DNA of 64,000 nt from Fructobacillus cardui (GCF_023218935.1 NZ_JAJIAL010000001.1), one strand, 5' to 3'. Positions 9,617 to 18,558 are shown, counted from the stretch's first letter. A program made the numbers and translations. Notes: generated by a model from the sequence alone, not told the origin.

Positions 9617-10117
9617 ATGCAAGCTATTAATATTACCCCAACCGAATTACTTAACGTCCTCGCCGGCCAAGAAGTTACAGCTGACGAAAAGATGACCGGC
9701 CAGTTCCTCCTGGTTGCCAAGGAAAATCAGGACCGCCACCTGCCGTCAGCCATGGCGGGTGCCGTCGCCGATATCGCTCTCGGACAAGTTCAGTTACAAA
9801 CTTTGGTCCATCCCATGAAAATTGCGGTCGACTTACCCGATTGGACGCCCTACCAGATTGAAGAGAGCTTCTTAACCAAGGAGCCCCATAACTGGTTTGG
9901 CCCCGAAGCCATTGTGATTGAAAAGCGTTTCGACGACTTTTCAAAGGAATACGAAGGTCTTCGCGATGACCGCGGTGGCATTCCACGAACGGCAATCCCA
10001 CAGAACATCGCTGAGCCCCTTCTCATCGAAGACGCCTACTGGGCGGCCTACAAGACCTTTGTCAACGATCCCGACGGTTCGTTCGCTAAACAAATCGTGC
10101 CCTTTTTCCAAGAATAA
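9617..10117 (+). CDS. Hypothetical protein, 166 residues
   Basis: I do not recognise this protein. It begins at MQAINITPTELLNVLAG, ten bases after the ade stop, so it is probably co-transcribed with ade. It is soluble and acidic, without signal peptide or membrane segments. Its C-terminal half contains PHNWFGPEAIVIEKRFDDF and GIPRTAIPQNIAEPLL. Only a weak ribosome site is visible, consistent with translational coupling to ade. It remains intact although ade is broken. A hairpin terminator follows directly. The coding assignment rests on an open frame, codon pattern like neighbouring genes and tight spacing; function unknown. Confidence 0.65.
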   Translation: MQAINITPTELLNVLAGQEVTADEKMTGQFLLVAKENQDRHLPSAMAGAVADIALGQVQLQTLVHPMKIAVDLPDWTPYQIEESFLTKEPHNWFGPEAIVIEKRFDDFSKEYEGLRDDRGGIPRTAIPQNIAEPLLIEDAYWAAYKTFVNDPDGSFAKQIVPFFQE

Positions 10118-10133
10118 TTTATCAAGCAATTTT

Positions 10134-10163
10134 GCGCCAACCCATTTGGGAAGGCGCTTTTTT
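10134..10163 (+). terminator. Terminator after the 166-residue gene
   Basis: GCGCC and GGCGC arms around an AACCCATTTGGGAA loop region are followed by a T-run. It ends the ade transcript. Confidence 0.75.
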
Positions 10164-10224
10164 GATGGAAATTTAGACACGGCCTGCCAAATTCCCCGTC
10201 AAATACCCCAAAAAATAAGCACCC

Positions 10225-10267
10225 AAAAAAGCGAAACCGCTATTCACTTCGGCAGTTTCGCTTTTTT
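10225..10267. terminator. Bidirectional terminator between convergent genes
   Basis: GCGAAAC and GTTTCGC arms are flanked by A6 on one side and T6 on the other. It serves ftsK on the minus strand and backs up the plus-strand terminator. Confidence 0.75.
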
Positions 10268-10278
10268 CTTAGCTTTAT

Positions 10279-12666
10279 TTATTCATCGGTTTTCTTGCTA
10301 ACGTTGACATGGCGTGGCCGCGCCCCGTCAGCCGGGCCAATGTAGCCAGCATTTTCGAGGTCGTCAACCAGGCGAGCCGCCCGATTATAACCAATCCGGA
10401 AACGTCGTTGCAGCAATGAAGTCGAGGCCTTCTGCTGGTCAATCACGAATTCTAGTGCTTCCTCGAACAATTCATCATCCGAATTGCCGCCACCACCATT
10501 TTCATCCTGGGCAACTTCTTCGTCGGTGACCGTCATCTTCTCATCATAAACGGCATCTTGTTCGCCCTTGACGAAATCAACAATGGCGGTCACATCCTGA
10601 TTTGAAATAAAGGCACCCTGCAGTCGCTTATGAGCCTTGCCAGGTGGGGCAAAAATCATGTCTCCACGGCCAAGCAACTTTTCGGCCCCGTTCGTATCCA
10701 AAATCGTCCGCGAATCGATTCCCGATGCCGTTCGAAAGGCGATTCGACCGGGAATATTTGACTTAATCGTCCCATTAATCACCTTCACGTCAGGACGCTG
10801 GGTCGCTAAAATCATGTGAATCCCGGCAGCTCGCGCCTTGGCGCCCAAGCGGGCAATCGACACCTCAATTTCAGAGCCGACCGTCGCCATCAAATCAGCA
10901 AACTCATCGACAACTGCAACGATATAAGGCAACTTCGTCATGATCGCATTGCCGGTTTCCTTGGCATGAGCATTGTTGTCGTCAACGGCCGCATTATACT
11001 CACCGATATTACGCTTGCCAAATTGAGCCAGCAGATCATAGCGGTTTTCCATCTCATCTACTAACTTTTGCAGCGACTTGGCTGCCTTACGTGGATCGGA
11101 AACAACAGGTGTCAGCAAGTGTGGAATGCCATTATAGATTGAAAGCTCGACCACCTTGGGATCGACCATCATCAATTTCACTTCGGAAGGCTTGGCCTTT
11201 AAGAGCAAGGAAACAATGATGCCATTCAACCCAACTGATTTTCCAGAACCCGTGGATCCAGCAATCAGCAAGTGCGGCATGGCTGATAAGTCCACTGACA
11301 CGATATTGCCAGTCACATCACGGCCCAATGGAACTGTTAGCAAGCCCTGGTCTAAGGCGTTGGACTGCTCAATCATCGAGCGAAAACCAACGACCGCCTG
11401 CGTATCGTTTGGCACTTCGATGCCGACGTAGGGCTTTCCAGGGATTGGCGCTTCAATTCGAATTGATTTCGCCGCTAAGGCCAAGGCCAAGTCATCCGCC
11501 AAATTCGCAATTCGGTTGACCTTCACACCCTGACCCGGCTTAAGCTCATACTGAGTAACCGTTGGTCCCAAGGAAACCGAGGACACGGTTGCGTCCACGC
11601 CAAAGGATTGTAGCGTGTCATGGACCAGACGAGACTTCGCATTCAAACTTTGCGCCTCCTTAGTCTGGTCAGTCGGCTGAGTCTTTGTTAAGAGTGAGGT
11701 TTGTGGCAACTGGTAATCATCGTCGTCCACAGCACTAGCATTAAGGTGCACTTTCTCATTTCCCTGCGGAGTAACGGGTTGGGCTGGTGCAGCTGGAGTA
11801 GGTGCTGGGCTCGGCGTTGTCGGCGCTTGCCAATTAATAGTTGGTTCAACCGGCTCGGCACCCAAATTCAATCCTTCTTCTACTGGCAAATCAGCACCAT
11901 CACCGTTAATATTTTTGGCAGGGTCGGGGAAGAATGGGTCTGCTGCCGGTTCATCCGCCCTTGGCTCCGTTTTACTCAAGCCAAATGGGTGATCACCAAA
12001 TTCCGTCAAATCCTGTTGCTTTTTTTCAGCCAGCAATTGACGCTGATCACGCTTTTGACTTTGTTGTTTTTGGAACTCCGTAAAGTTTTCATGGGCCTTG
12101 ACAACACCCTTTTGTGCCAAGTCACGAGCGGGCAAACGGAAAGTAACAATCACGCCGGCAATGTACAAAACAACGGTAATTATCGCTACACCAACATTTG
12201 ATAAGAGGGTGAAGGTTAATTGGTATAAAAGAGCCCCTAACATACCAGCTCCAACCGGTGTTCCAGCGGATTGATTGGTCATATCCTGACCAATCAATCG
12301 AATTACCTGGGAAGCATAACCACCACCTGGCAATTCGTTCTGTGTAAAGAACAGCATCGATGACAGCAAGACCGTTGCCAAGTAGATCATCCCCACTCCG
12401 ACATAGATGCGACCTGGAATTGGATAACTTTTATCCATCACCAAATAAATCGTGGCCCAAGCAATCAGTGGCAACAAAGTAATTTGGTAAAGATTTCCAA
12501 AGAAAAAACGCACCATATCGGCTAGATAAATGCCAAAAAGTCCTAATTGAAAAATCGCAAAAATTGATAATAAGATAATCGCCAGTAGGCCAACAATTTG
12601 TCCAGCAGCTCCTGCCCGACTAACTTTCTTTTTCTTTTGACTGCGACGTTTCGTCTGCTTAGCCAT
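10279..12666 (-). CDS. ftsK: DNA translocase FtsK/SpoIIIE
   Basis: Septal DNA pump that clears chromosome DNA from the division site. It has 795 residues. After a lysine-rich start there are four or five membrane segments (about residues 20-175). A linker rich in P, Q, A and T follows (about 190-330). The RecA-like motor has Walker A at LIAGSTGSGKSVGLNG and Walker B near PYIVAVVDEFADLM. The C-terminal gamma winged-helix domain (STSLLQRRFRIGYNRAARLV) reads orienting DNA motifs. It is shorter in the linker than E. coli FtsK and typical of Firmicutes. The upstream region holds a perfect 28-bp palindrome. Confidence 0.95.
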   Translation of the reverse strand: MAKQTKRRSQKKKKVSRAGAAGQIVGLLAIILLSIFAIFQLGLFGIYLADMVRFFFGNLYQITLLPLIAWATIYLVMDKSYPIPGRIYVGVGMIYLATVLLSSMLFFTQNELPGGGYASQVIRLIGQDMTNQSAGTPVGAGMLGALLYQLTFTLLSNVGVAIITVVLYIAGVIVTFRLPARDLAQKGVVKAHENFTEFQKQQSQKRDQRQLLAEKKQQDLTEFGDHPFGLSKTEPRADEPAADPFFPDPAKNINGDGADLPVEEGLNLGAEPVEPTINWQAPTTPSPAPTPAAPAQPVTPQGNEKVHLNASAVDDDDYQLPQTSLLTKTQPTDQTKEAQSLNAKSRLVHDTLQSFGVDATVSSVSLGPTVTQYELKPGQGVKVNRIANLADDLALALAAKSIRIEAPIPGKPYVGIEVPNDTQAVVGFRSMIEQSNALDQGLLTVPLGRDVTGNIVSVDLSAMPHLLIAGSTGSGKSVGLNGIIVSLLLKAKPSEVKLMMVDPKVVELSIYNGIPHLLTPVVSDPRKAAKSLQKLVDEMENRYDLLAQFGKRNIGEYNAAVDDNNAHAKETGNAIMTKLPYIVAVVDEFADLMATVGSEIEVSIARLGAKARAAGIHMILATQRPDVKVINGTIKSNIPGRIAFRTASGIDSRTILDTNGAEKLLGRGDMIFAPPGKAHKRLQGAFISNQDVTAIVDFVKGEQDAVYDEKMTVTDEEVAQDENGGGGNSDDELFEEALEFVIDQQKASTSLLQRRFRIGYNRAARLVDDLENAGYIGPADGARPRHVNVSKKTDE

Positions 12667-12754
12667 GAGGGTTCTCCTTTGCCTCAGACCGCTTAAATGG
12701 TCTAAAAATGTCTAGTTTACTCCTTCTATCTTAGCACAGTCACCTCTTTTGCTC

Positions 12755-12782
12755 CTAGTGTTTTCAGTCCTGAAAACACTAG
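12755..12782. repeat. Near-perfect 28-bp palindrome upstream of ftsK
   Basis: CTAGTGTTTTCAG, a two-base centre TC, and CTGAAAACACTAG form 13-bp perfectly complementary arms. It sits about 90 bp upstream of ftsK. No T-run follows on either side, so it is not an ordinary terminator; an operator or a cruciform or hairpin site is possible. Confidence 0.8.
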
Positions 12783-12868
12783 CTTTAGCCACGGCCGTCT
12801 AGACCATTTTCCTGATTTTTCCTTTACCTGCTCCTGTTGTCCATGATAAACTAATTTCAACGCAAAAT

Positions 12869-12909
12869 ATTAAAATTGGAAAGGTTGATATATACCAACT
12901 AATTTTAAT
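12869..12909 (+). promoter_or_regulatory. Nested inverted repeat in catalase upstream region
   Basis: ATTAAAATT and AATTTTAAT are perfect 9-bp outer arms; GTTG and CAAC form an inner dyad around ATATATA. The position 115-155 bp upstream of the Mn-catalase start suggests an operator. Which regulator binds is unknown. Confidence 0.4.
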
Positions 12910-12947
12910 GTTAATTACTAGAGAATAGGCGTTTAATAGTTATCATT

Positions 12948-12963
12948 TTATAAATAATTATAA
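12948..12963 (+). promoter_or_regulatory. PerR-box-like dyad upstream of catalase
   Basis: TTATAAATAATTATAA resembles the Fur/PerR family 7-1-7 box (TTATAATnATTATAA), but the arms are one base further apart. Peroxide control of a catalase would make sense; this is an inference from similarity only. Confidence 0.3.
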
Positions 12964-13023
12964 ATTGGTACCGTTTATTTTTTTAACAAATATTCTCACG
13001 GATAGCACAGAAAGTAGGAAATT

Positions 13024-13824
13024 ATGTTCACGCACACTCGGAAGTTACAATACAACGCCAAGCCTGATCGTCCAGACCCATTGATGGCCCGTCGTCTGCA
13101 AGAAGCATTGGGGGGCCAATGGGGTGAAACAACCGGCATGATGTCATACCTTTCACAGGGTTGGTCATCAACTGGCGATGAAAAGTACAAGGACTTACTT
13201 TTAGACACTGGAACCGAAGAAATCGGCCACGTGGAAATGATTTCAACAATGATTGGCTATTTGCTTGAAGGTGCGCCAATCTCTGATGCTGACGTTGCCG
13301 GCGACCCACTTAAGGCAGCCACATTATCTGGCATGGATCCTGAACACGCACTGGTTCATGGTTTGAATGCTGGTCTAACCAATCCAAACGGTGCAGCCTG
13401 GAATGCCGGCTACGTGACTTCATCTGGTAACTTAGTGGCCGACATGCGTTTTAACGTTGTTCGTGAATCACAGGCCCGCCTCCAAGTTTCTCGTCTCTAC
13501 AACATGACAGAGGACAAGGGAATCCGCGATATGTTGAAGTTTTTGTTAGCTCGTGAAACGCAACACCAACTTCAGTTCATGAAGGCTCAAGAAGAACTTG
13601 AAGAAAAGTACGGTGTCATCGTTCCTGGCGACATGGGTGATATCGAACATTCAGAATTCGCCCACACCATCATGAGCTTCTCTGACGGTACTGGCTCAAA
13701 GGCTTTTGAAGGCCAGGTAGCCAAGGATGGACACAAGTTCACTTACCAAGAACACCCTGAAGCCATGGGTGGCGTTCCTGAGGTGAAGCCCGCGGACAAG
13801 CGCTTGAAGAACAACCAAGGCTAA
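13024..13824 (+). CDS. Manganese catalase
   Basis: Non-haem dimanganese catalase that splits hydrogen peroxide; in lactic bacteria it gives peroxide tolerance without haem. It has 266 residues, the same length as the Lactobacillus plantarum enzyme. The manganese ligands fall at the expected numbers: Glu35 (GQWGETTG), Glu66 and His69 (TEEIGHVEM), Glu148 with Arg147 (VVRESQAR) and His181 (RETQHQLQF); Tyr42 is also present. It is a single-gene unit with its own upstream operator-like repeats and a strong terminator. It may have been gained horizontally, but base composition gives no clear sign. Intact, next to a decayed oxidase that would have made peroxide. Confidence 0.96.
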   Translation: MFTHTRKLQYNAKPDRPDPLMARRLQEALGGQWGETTGMMSYLSQGWSSTGDEKYKDLLLDTGTEEIGHVEMISTMIGYLLEGAPISDADVAGDPLKAATLSGMDPEHALVHGLNAGLTNPNGAAWNAGYVTSSGNLVADMRFNVVRESQARLQVSRLYNMTEDKGIRDMLKFLLARETQHQLQFMKAQEELEEKYGVIVPGDMGDIEHSEFAHTIMSFSDGTGSKAFEGQVAKDGHKFTYQEHPEAMGGVPEVKPADKRLKNNQG

Positions 13825-13868
13825 TTTTCGCCCACCAATTGGGCCCTCTCCCTTATATTTATATATGA

Positions 13869-13917
13869 AAGAAGCTGCTTACCTCTTCGATTTGAGAAGA
13901 AGTAGGCAGCTTTTTTT
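13869..13917 (+). terminator. Terminator after Mn-catalase
   Basis: A long hairpin (GAAGCTGCTTAC...GTAGGCAGCTT with inner CTTC/GAAG pairing) is followed by a run of seven T. Confidence 0.8.
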
Positions 13918-13948
13918 GGTGGATTGAAAAATCAGGCAGTAAAACCAA

Positions 13949-15078
13949 CTATTCAAAGCGTTTCAGTTTAAAGGCTGATAAATCAGTCGTAATTTCTTCT
14001 TGGGCGGCCTTTTGGTCAGCCAATTCGTCAAGAACACTGGCAAACTTAAATCCATGACCGCTTAAGCTGGTCACAAATTACACATTTGGATGACCCGGTA
14101 ACTGGTCAATGATAAAATCGACATCTGGTGATTGATCATACGTGCAAGAAGCCCCATGGTTTAGTGACCCAACCCCTTTTAGGTACTGCCGCAACAAGGG
14201 CAGCACCTCCTCTTTATCTGAAGCATAGTCGCCATAAGGAGTTCTCTGCGAGCGTTGGGTGATGGGCTGGCCACCAGTATGTTGACCAATTTTGATGGTA
14301 CCGTCCTTATCCGGAAAACCATAATAAGTCCGTTCATCGTCAACTTCGATGGCATAAGCTGGAAAGCCCGCATCCTCATTCAACTGTTCATCAGCCACAT
14401 CAAATCAAGCAAAAACCTTGCGAAGTGGTTGGACTGGTACCTTTGGTAAAAGCTCCTTCACGCAAGTACCGGCCGATACTAAAATATTCTTTGCCCGATA
14501 AGCCTGCTGAGCAGTTGTCATCACCACAATGTCATCTTGAAAGTCAATCGATTGAACAGCGCTATCGAATTATTGCTCAACACCGGCTTCTCTCGCTAAA
14601 TCCAAATATGCTTGAATCACAAGTTCAGAGTTTAAATAACCAGCTTTCTTTTCGAGGATGCCAACATAGTCATCGCTAAAATTAATGTTTTCCCAGCGTT
14701 GACTGATCTCCTCACCCGTTAATTTTTCATACGGTAATCGGTACCTTTGAGCACTCTTTTCGACATTTTCGATAAAATCAGTACCTTGCCGGCCAACGTT
14801 TAGTTTAATAATGAAGTCTGATGGAAGATGTCGCGGTGAGTTTTCTGTTGCAATTCATCCCATAATTTTTGTGCACGCAAGAGCATTGGCAAATATTTCT
14901 CACCCTCACCGTAAGCATGACGAATCAACCGCGTCTGGCTATGATGAGAGTCCTGCGTATGCGGTAGCACCGCTACATCCAGTTCCAAAACTTTCAAACC
15001 TTTTTGACTAGCATAATAACCAGCAGCCAATCCGACTAAGCCAGTCCCAATAATTGCAAAATCATATATTGCCGCCAT
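13949..15078 (-). pseudogene. FAD-dependent N-methyl amino acid oxidase (SolA/sarcosine oxidase-like), decayed
   Basis: The N-terminus has the dinucleotide-binding fold (YDFAIIGTGLVGLAAGYYA) and the family block SHHSQTRLIRHAYGEG. The C-terminus has GHGFKFASVLDEL. These are the marks of monomeric sarcosine oxidase and N-methyl-tryptophan oxidase, which release hydrogen peroxide. The start ATG follows GAGGTGCTGAAG. The frame is shifted near 14805, and three in-frame stops follow at about 14570 (TAA), 14405 (TGA, probably from a Trp codon) and 14078 (TAA). With four lesions over about 375 codons this is a true pseudogene, not a sequencing artefact. Its neighbour is a catalase, so the pair may once have worked together; that is inference. 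Confidence 0.85.
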
Positions 15079-15374
15079 CTTCAGCACCTCAAGCCACTAT
15101 CAATCAATTTTGGCCATCATAGCAGAAATAGTACTGATGAACAAATAAAAGCTTTTTCGACCATTCACATAGTGGCCTGCCCTTTAAAAACAAAAGAGCC
15201 AGGTCTCTATAAAGTTCAAATTTCGTGTTGATTTCAGGCTTTATATCATTGCTTTTTTACGACTATTTTTACGGCAAATTTACAACAAGTTTTCTGCAAA
15301 TTCGGCAAAAAATAGTCCAAAATACACATTTACCGCAACTTTTCAGCAAGTTCCAAAAAAATCCCATACAAACC

Positions 15375-15408
15375 AAAAGGCCCTATATCCTTGATATAGA
15401 GCCTTTTT
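15375..15408. terminator. Terminator-like hairpin
   Basis: GGCCCTATATC and GATATAGAGCC arms with a CTT loop are flanked by an A-run and a T-run. It is usable in both directions, though no obvious plus-strand gene precedes it. Confidence 0.6.
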
Positions 15409-15418
15409 CAATGATAAC

Positions 15419-15447
15419 AAAAAAGCCGCAACCGAAGTTGCGACTTT
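15419..15447 (-). terminator. Terminator of tRNA-Glu
   Basis: On the minus strand GTCGCAACTTCGGTTGCGGC forms a hairpin with a TTCG tetraloop followed by T6, a few bases past the tRNA 3-prime end. Confidence 0.85.
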
Positions 15448-15452
15448 AATAG

Positions 15453-15524
15453 TAGCTCGTGAGAGAATCGAACTCTCGATTCCGCCGTGAAAGGGCAGCG
15501 TCTTAGCCACTTGACCAACGAGCC
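15453..15524 (-). tRNA. tRNA-Glu (UUC)
   Basis: A 72-nt cloverleaf on the minus strand. The acceptor stem is GGCTCGT with ACGAGCT (a G:U first pair) and the discriminator is A. The anticodon loop CTTTCAC gives anticodon UUC, reading Glu codons. The T-arm is GAGAGTTCGATTCTCTC. CCA is not encoded. It is a single tRNA with its own terminator. Confidence 0.93.
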
Positions 15525-15610
15525 ATGGTCAGTTGTTGCTTGATATCTCTATCAAACAACTATATTAGTATATCAACCATATCTTTAAATTGCAACCCTT
15601 TTTTGGAAAT

Positions 15611-16123
15611 TTATTTTAATTTATCTTGTTCGTAGGTATGAATCTTATCCAAGTTAGCAAAATCCTGCTGACGTAGAGCCTCATAGATTACGATTGCCAC
15701 CGTGTTCGACAAATTCAAAGAACGAATATGTTCGTCGTTTTGTGGAATCCGAATTGCCTTTTCAGGATTCTGACGCATAAAGACTTCAGGCAAACCGGTT
15801 GTTTCCTTTCCAAAAAGGAAGTAATGGTCGCCATCATCCAATGTATAATCCGGATCCGTATAGTCCTGGTTAGCAAATTTTGAAACCAGGTATAGGTGAT
15901 CCGTTGGCTTTAAGGTAGCCAAAAAATCAGGCAAAGAGTCGTGCTTGACCAAATCAACATGATCCCAGTAGTCCAAACCAGCCCGCTTCACCGCTTTATC
16001 TGAAATATCAAAACCTAAAGGCTCGATTAAATGCAAGACGGCATTCGTACCGGCAGTTGTTCGAGCAATGTTACCCGTGTTCGCCGGCATAACCGGTTCA
16101 AATAAAACAACGTGATTCGTCAT
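15611..16123 (-). CDS. trmL: tRNA (cytidine/uridine-34 2'-O)-methyltransferase TrmL
   Basis: SPOUT-class methyltransferase that methylates the wobble nucleotide ribose of tRNA-Leu species. It has 170 residues. The SAM-binding trefoil knot motifs are clear: PANTGNIARTTAGTNA near the start, HYFLFGKETTGLPEVFM in the middle and IRSLNLSNTVAIVIYEALRQ at the end. Its ATG overlaps the stop of the upstream exporter gene by four bases (ATGA), so the two are translationally coupled. Intact. Confidence 0.93.
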   Translation of the reverse strand: MTNHVVLFEPVMPANTGNIARTTAGTNAVLHLIEPLGFDISDKAVKRAGLDYWDHVDLVKHDSLPDFLATLKPTDHLYLVSKFANQDYTDPDYTLDDGDHYFLFGKETTGLPEVFMRQNPEKAIRIPQNDEHIRSLNLSNTVAIVIYEALRQQDFANLDKIHTYEQDKLK

Positions 16124-17280
16124 TTTGTTTCTCCTAATTCTTTGTCTAATTCTTCTTTAAATAACTTTGAGTTTGTCCGCCACCAGGTATAAAGGTGAAC
16201 TACCAAAACCTTTAAGACGGCATAACCAGGGACTGCCAGGATAAAGCCTAGCAGACCAAAAATTTGACCAGAGGCCAACAAGACAACAATCACCGTCACT
16301 GGGTGAATATCCAAAGCATCTCCCAAAATCTTCGGTGTAATCACATGGCCTTCCAATGGCTGCTCAATAATCAAAACAATCGCTGCCAAAACCGCCATCT
16401 TCACTCCCCCAGTCACAAAAGCAACCGCAAAGACCGGCACCTGGGCCAAGAAGGAACCTAAGTAAGGAATCAGGTTCAAAACACCAGCCAAGATAGCCAA
16501 CAGGATTCCAGAAGGCAAGCCAATAATCGTATAACCAAGGGCAAACATAATCGTCACTGACATCGCGACTCCCAATTGACCCCGAATGTACTTTGAAATC
16601 TGTCCTGATAATTCTGCCAAAAGATTTTTCGTTGATGGTCGCGCCTTGGGCGGCAACTTGTCGATAATAAATTCTGGCAAATGAGCACCGTCAACTAATA
16701 AATAATACAGAATAAAGGGCGTTGAAACCAAAACAACACCGGCTTCACTTAAGCGGGCCGCAAAGTGGCCAACACCAGAAATACTAGCACCCAGATGAGA
16801 TTGTACCCAAGCGATCGCCGTATGGTTAATTTGGTCGTTCGACGTGACCAAAATGTTCCGTAATTGGTTATACTGGTCGCCCTCAAACGTCTCCTTAATC
16901 CAATCTTGACCTTCACGTAAGTAACTTGGCCAGTGCGTCAACAAGTCTGCTACTTGGACCGTCACTACTCGAGCAAGAAAGGCAATTGCCGCCACCATAA
17001 TGAGCAAGAAAAGAACAATCACGATGAGGACGATTCGATTACGTTTCCACCCCAACTTTGTTTCCAGCTTAGTCACCAAAGGGTTCAATAGATAGTAAAA
17101 GACCCCAGCAATCAAAATTGGCGCCCCGACTGCTGCGACAAAGGACTCAATCGGTCCAAAAATAAAGCGTACTTGATAGGCTAACCAAATGATTAACAGG
17201 ACTAAGACCACCGCAGTTAAAGTTTTAAGTCCCTTAACCGATGTCAACCCCGTCGATTTTTTTCCGTTTTCTCTCGGCAT
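16120..17280 (-). CDS. AI-2E family transporter (PerM-like)
   Basis: Membrane protein of 386 residues with about eight hydrophobic segments. The N-terminal pair is followed by an outside loop (about residues 115-215), then the conserved C-terminal block (YIRGQLGVAMSVTIMFALGY, GVLNLIPYLGSFLAQVP, and the ending LGFILAVPGYAVLKV). The family includes proposed autoinducer-2 and ion exporters; the substrate here cannot be told from sequence. It overlaps trmL by four bases. Nothing unusual in the sequence. Confidence 0.9.
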   Translation of the reverse strand: MPRENGKKSTGLTSVKGLKTLTAVVLVLLIIWLAYQVRFIFGPIESFVAAVGAPILIAGVFYYLLNPLVTKLETKLGWKRNRIVLIVIVLFLLIMVAAIAFLARVVTVQVADLLTHWPSYLREGQDWIKETFEGDQYNQLRNILVTSNDQINHTAIAWVQSHLGASISGVGHFAARLSEAGVVLVSTPFILYYLLVDGAHLPEFIIDKLPPKARPSTKNLLAELSGQISKYIRGQLGVAMSVTIMFALGYTIIGLPSGILLAILAGVLNLIPYLGSFLAQVPVFAVAFVTGGVKMAVLAAIVLIIEQPLEGHVITPKILGDALDIHPVTVIVVLLASGQIFGLLGFILAVPGYAVLKVLVVHLYTWWRTNSKLFKEELDKELGETK

Positions 17281-17509
17281 AGTTGCTCCTTTTCATGACA
17301 TTTCTATTACTAAATATTTTACCATAGCACTAACGCAAAAAGGGCCTTGACCAACGCTTTCCCCGTGACAATTCGGCGGCAAATGAGCCGCTCTCCTTAA
17401 AAATCAGAAACCAACATGTTGTTACTTTTTTAGCTACTCAGTCGAGACCATGACAAAAATGTGCTACAATATTTCTGATTAGAATATTAAAAAAGGAGTG
17501 ACACTGAAC

Positions 17510-18541
17510 ATGACTGTTCATCACGTACTATTTGGTACTTATACCCGCCAAAGTTCAAAGGGCATTTACGAAGCTGATTTTGACGAAGAAACCGGTCAAT
17601 TGTCCGATGCACGCTTAGTTTTTGCTGGCACGAATCCGACCTACTTGGCGATTTCCAAGGAAAACGTTGTCTACGCCGTTGAAAAGCGTGGCGATGAAGC
17701 TGGTGTGGTTTCGCTTGATAATGCCACCCGTCCCATGTCTGAAATCGGTTTGAATGTAACCGAGGGTTCTGCCCCCGCTTACATCGCCGTTGATGAAGAC
17801 CGTCAATTGGTCTTTACTGGCTACTACCACCGTGGTACGGTTGAAGTTTACGCTATTCAGCCCGGTGGTTCCCTGGTCTTAAAGGACACATGGCACAACA
17901 GCGGTTCTGGTCCTCGTCCAGAACAAGACAGCTCCCACGTTCACTATGTCAACTTGACGCCTGACAACCGTTTGGCTGTTGTTGATTTGGGAACCGATGA
18001 AGTCATTACCTTAGATGTCAACCCTGACGGCCTTTTAACCGATGTTGCTCGCTATAAGGCGGACGACGGTTTTGGACCACGTCATTTGCGCTTCTCCCCT
18101 GACGGCCAATACGCTTACGTCTTGGGTGAATTGTCATCATTGCTTTCCGTTTTGAAGTACGACGCAGAAGACGGTTCATTTGCCCATGTCATGACGATTT
18201 CAACCATCCCTTCTGACCGGGACGAACACAATGGTGCTGCCGCCATCCGCTTGACGGAAGACGGTCGCTTCATCTATACGTCAAACCGCGGTCACGATTC
18301 CGTTTCTGTCTTCCAAACATCCAACATGGGAGCAGAAATCGAATTGATTCAAACGATTTCGACTGAAGGTTCATTCCCTCGCGACATGAACTTCGATCCA
18401 GCCGAAAAGTTCTTGGTTGTTGCTAACCAGAAAACGGACAACGTTTCCGTCTTCTCCCGCGACCACGAAACTGGTGAATTAACACTGGTTCAAAAAGACT
18501 TTGCCATCCCTGAGGGTGTCCGGGTAAAGTTCGAAGGCTAA
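17510..18541 (+). CDS. pgl: Lactonase family seven-bladed beta-propeller (6-phosphogluconolactonase)
   Basis: About 343 residues of propeller repeats, the YbhE/Pgl type of 6-phosphogluconolactonase, acting between glucose-6-phosphate dehydrogenase and gluconate-6-phosphate dehydrogenase. Visible blocks are GTYTRQSSKGIYEADFD, GPRHLRFSPDGQYAYVLGE, TSNRGHDSVSVFQ and FPRDMNFDPAEKFLVVANQ. The start ATG at 17510 is preceded by AAGGAGTGACACTGAAC; a GTG four codons upstream sits in the ribosome site and is rejected. A heterofermentative lactic bacterium relies on this pathway, so the gene fits the host. Single-gene unit with its own terminator. Confidence 0.9.
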   Translation: MTVHHVLFGTYTRQSSKGIYEADFDEETGQLSDARLVFAGTNPTYLAISKENVVYAVEKRGDEAGVVSLDNATRPMSEIGLNVTEGSAPAYIAVDEDRQLVFTGYYHRGTVEVYAIQPGGSLVLKDTWHNSGSGPRPEQDSSHVHYVNLTPDNRLAVVDLGTDEVITLDVNPDGLLTDVARYKADDGFGPRHLRFSPDGQYAYVLGELSSLLSVLKYDAEDGSFAHVMTISTIPSDRDEHNGAAAIRLTEDGRFIYTSNRGHDSVSVFQTSNMGAEIELIQTISTEGSFPRDMNFDPAEKFLVVANQKTDNVSVFSRDHETGELTLVQKDFAIPEGVRVKFEG

Positions 18542-18558
18542 AACCAAACTGATTTTTC

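Larger units (their letters stand above)
12667..13023. other. Divergent intergenic region ftsK/katA
   Basis: About 360 bases without a gene. It contains the 28-bp palindrome at 12755, one CTGATTT heptamer at 12822, a long nested inverted repeat at 12869-12909 and an AT-rich dyad at 12948-12963. The two halves presumably carry the ftsK and catalase promoters. Confidence 0.7.
15079..15452. other. Intergenic region between oxidase pseudogene and tRNA-Glu
   Basis: About 370 AT-rich bases without a coding frame that I can support. It holds a hairpin at 15375-15408 and the tRNA terminator at 15419-15447. The stretch 15250-15350 repeats short motifs such as GCAAATTT and CAGCAAGTT/CAACAAGTT but forms no clear element. 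Confidence 0.6.

Noticed and set aside
15225..15449. 74-codon open frame in the spacer before tRNA-Glu
   Set aside because: It runs through a hairpin and a terminator, has no ribosome site and unusual composition.
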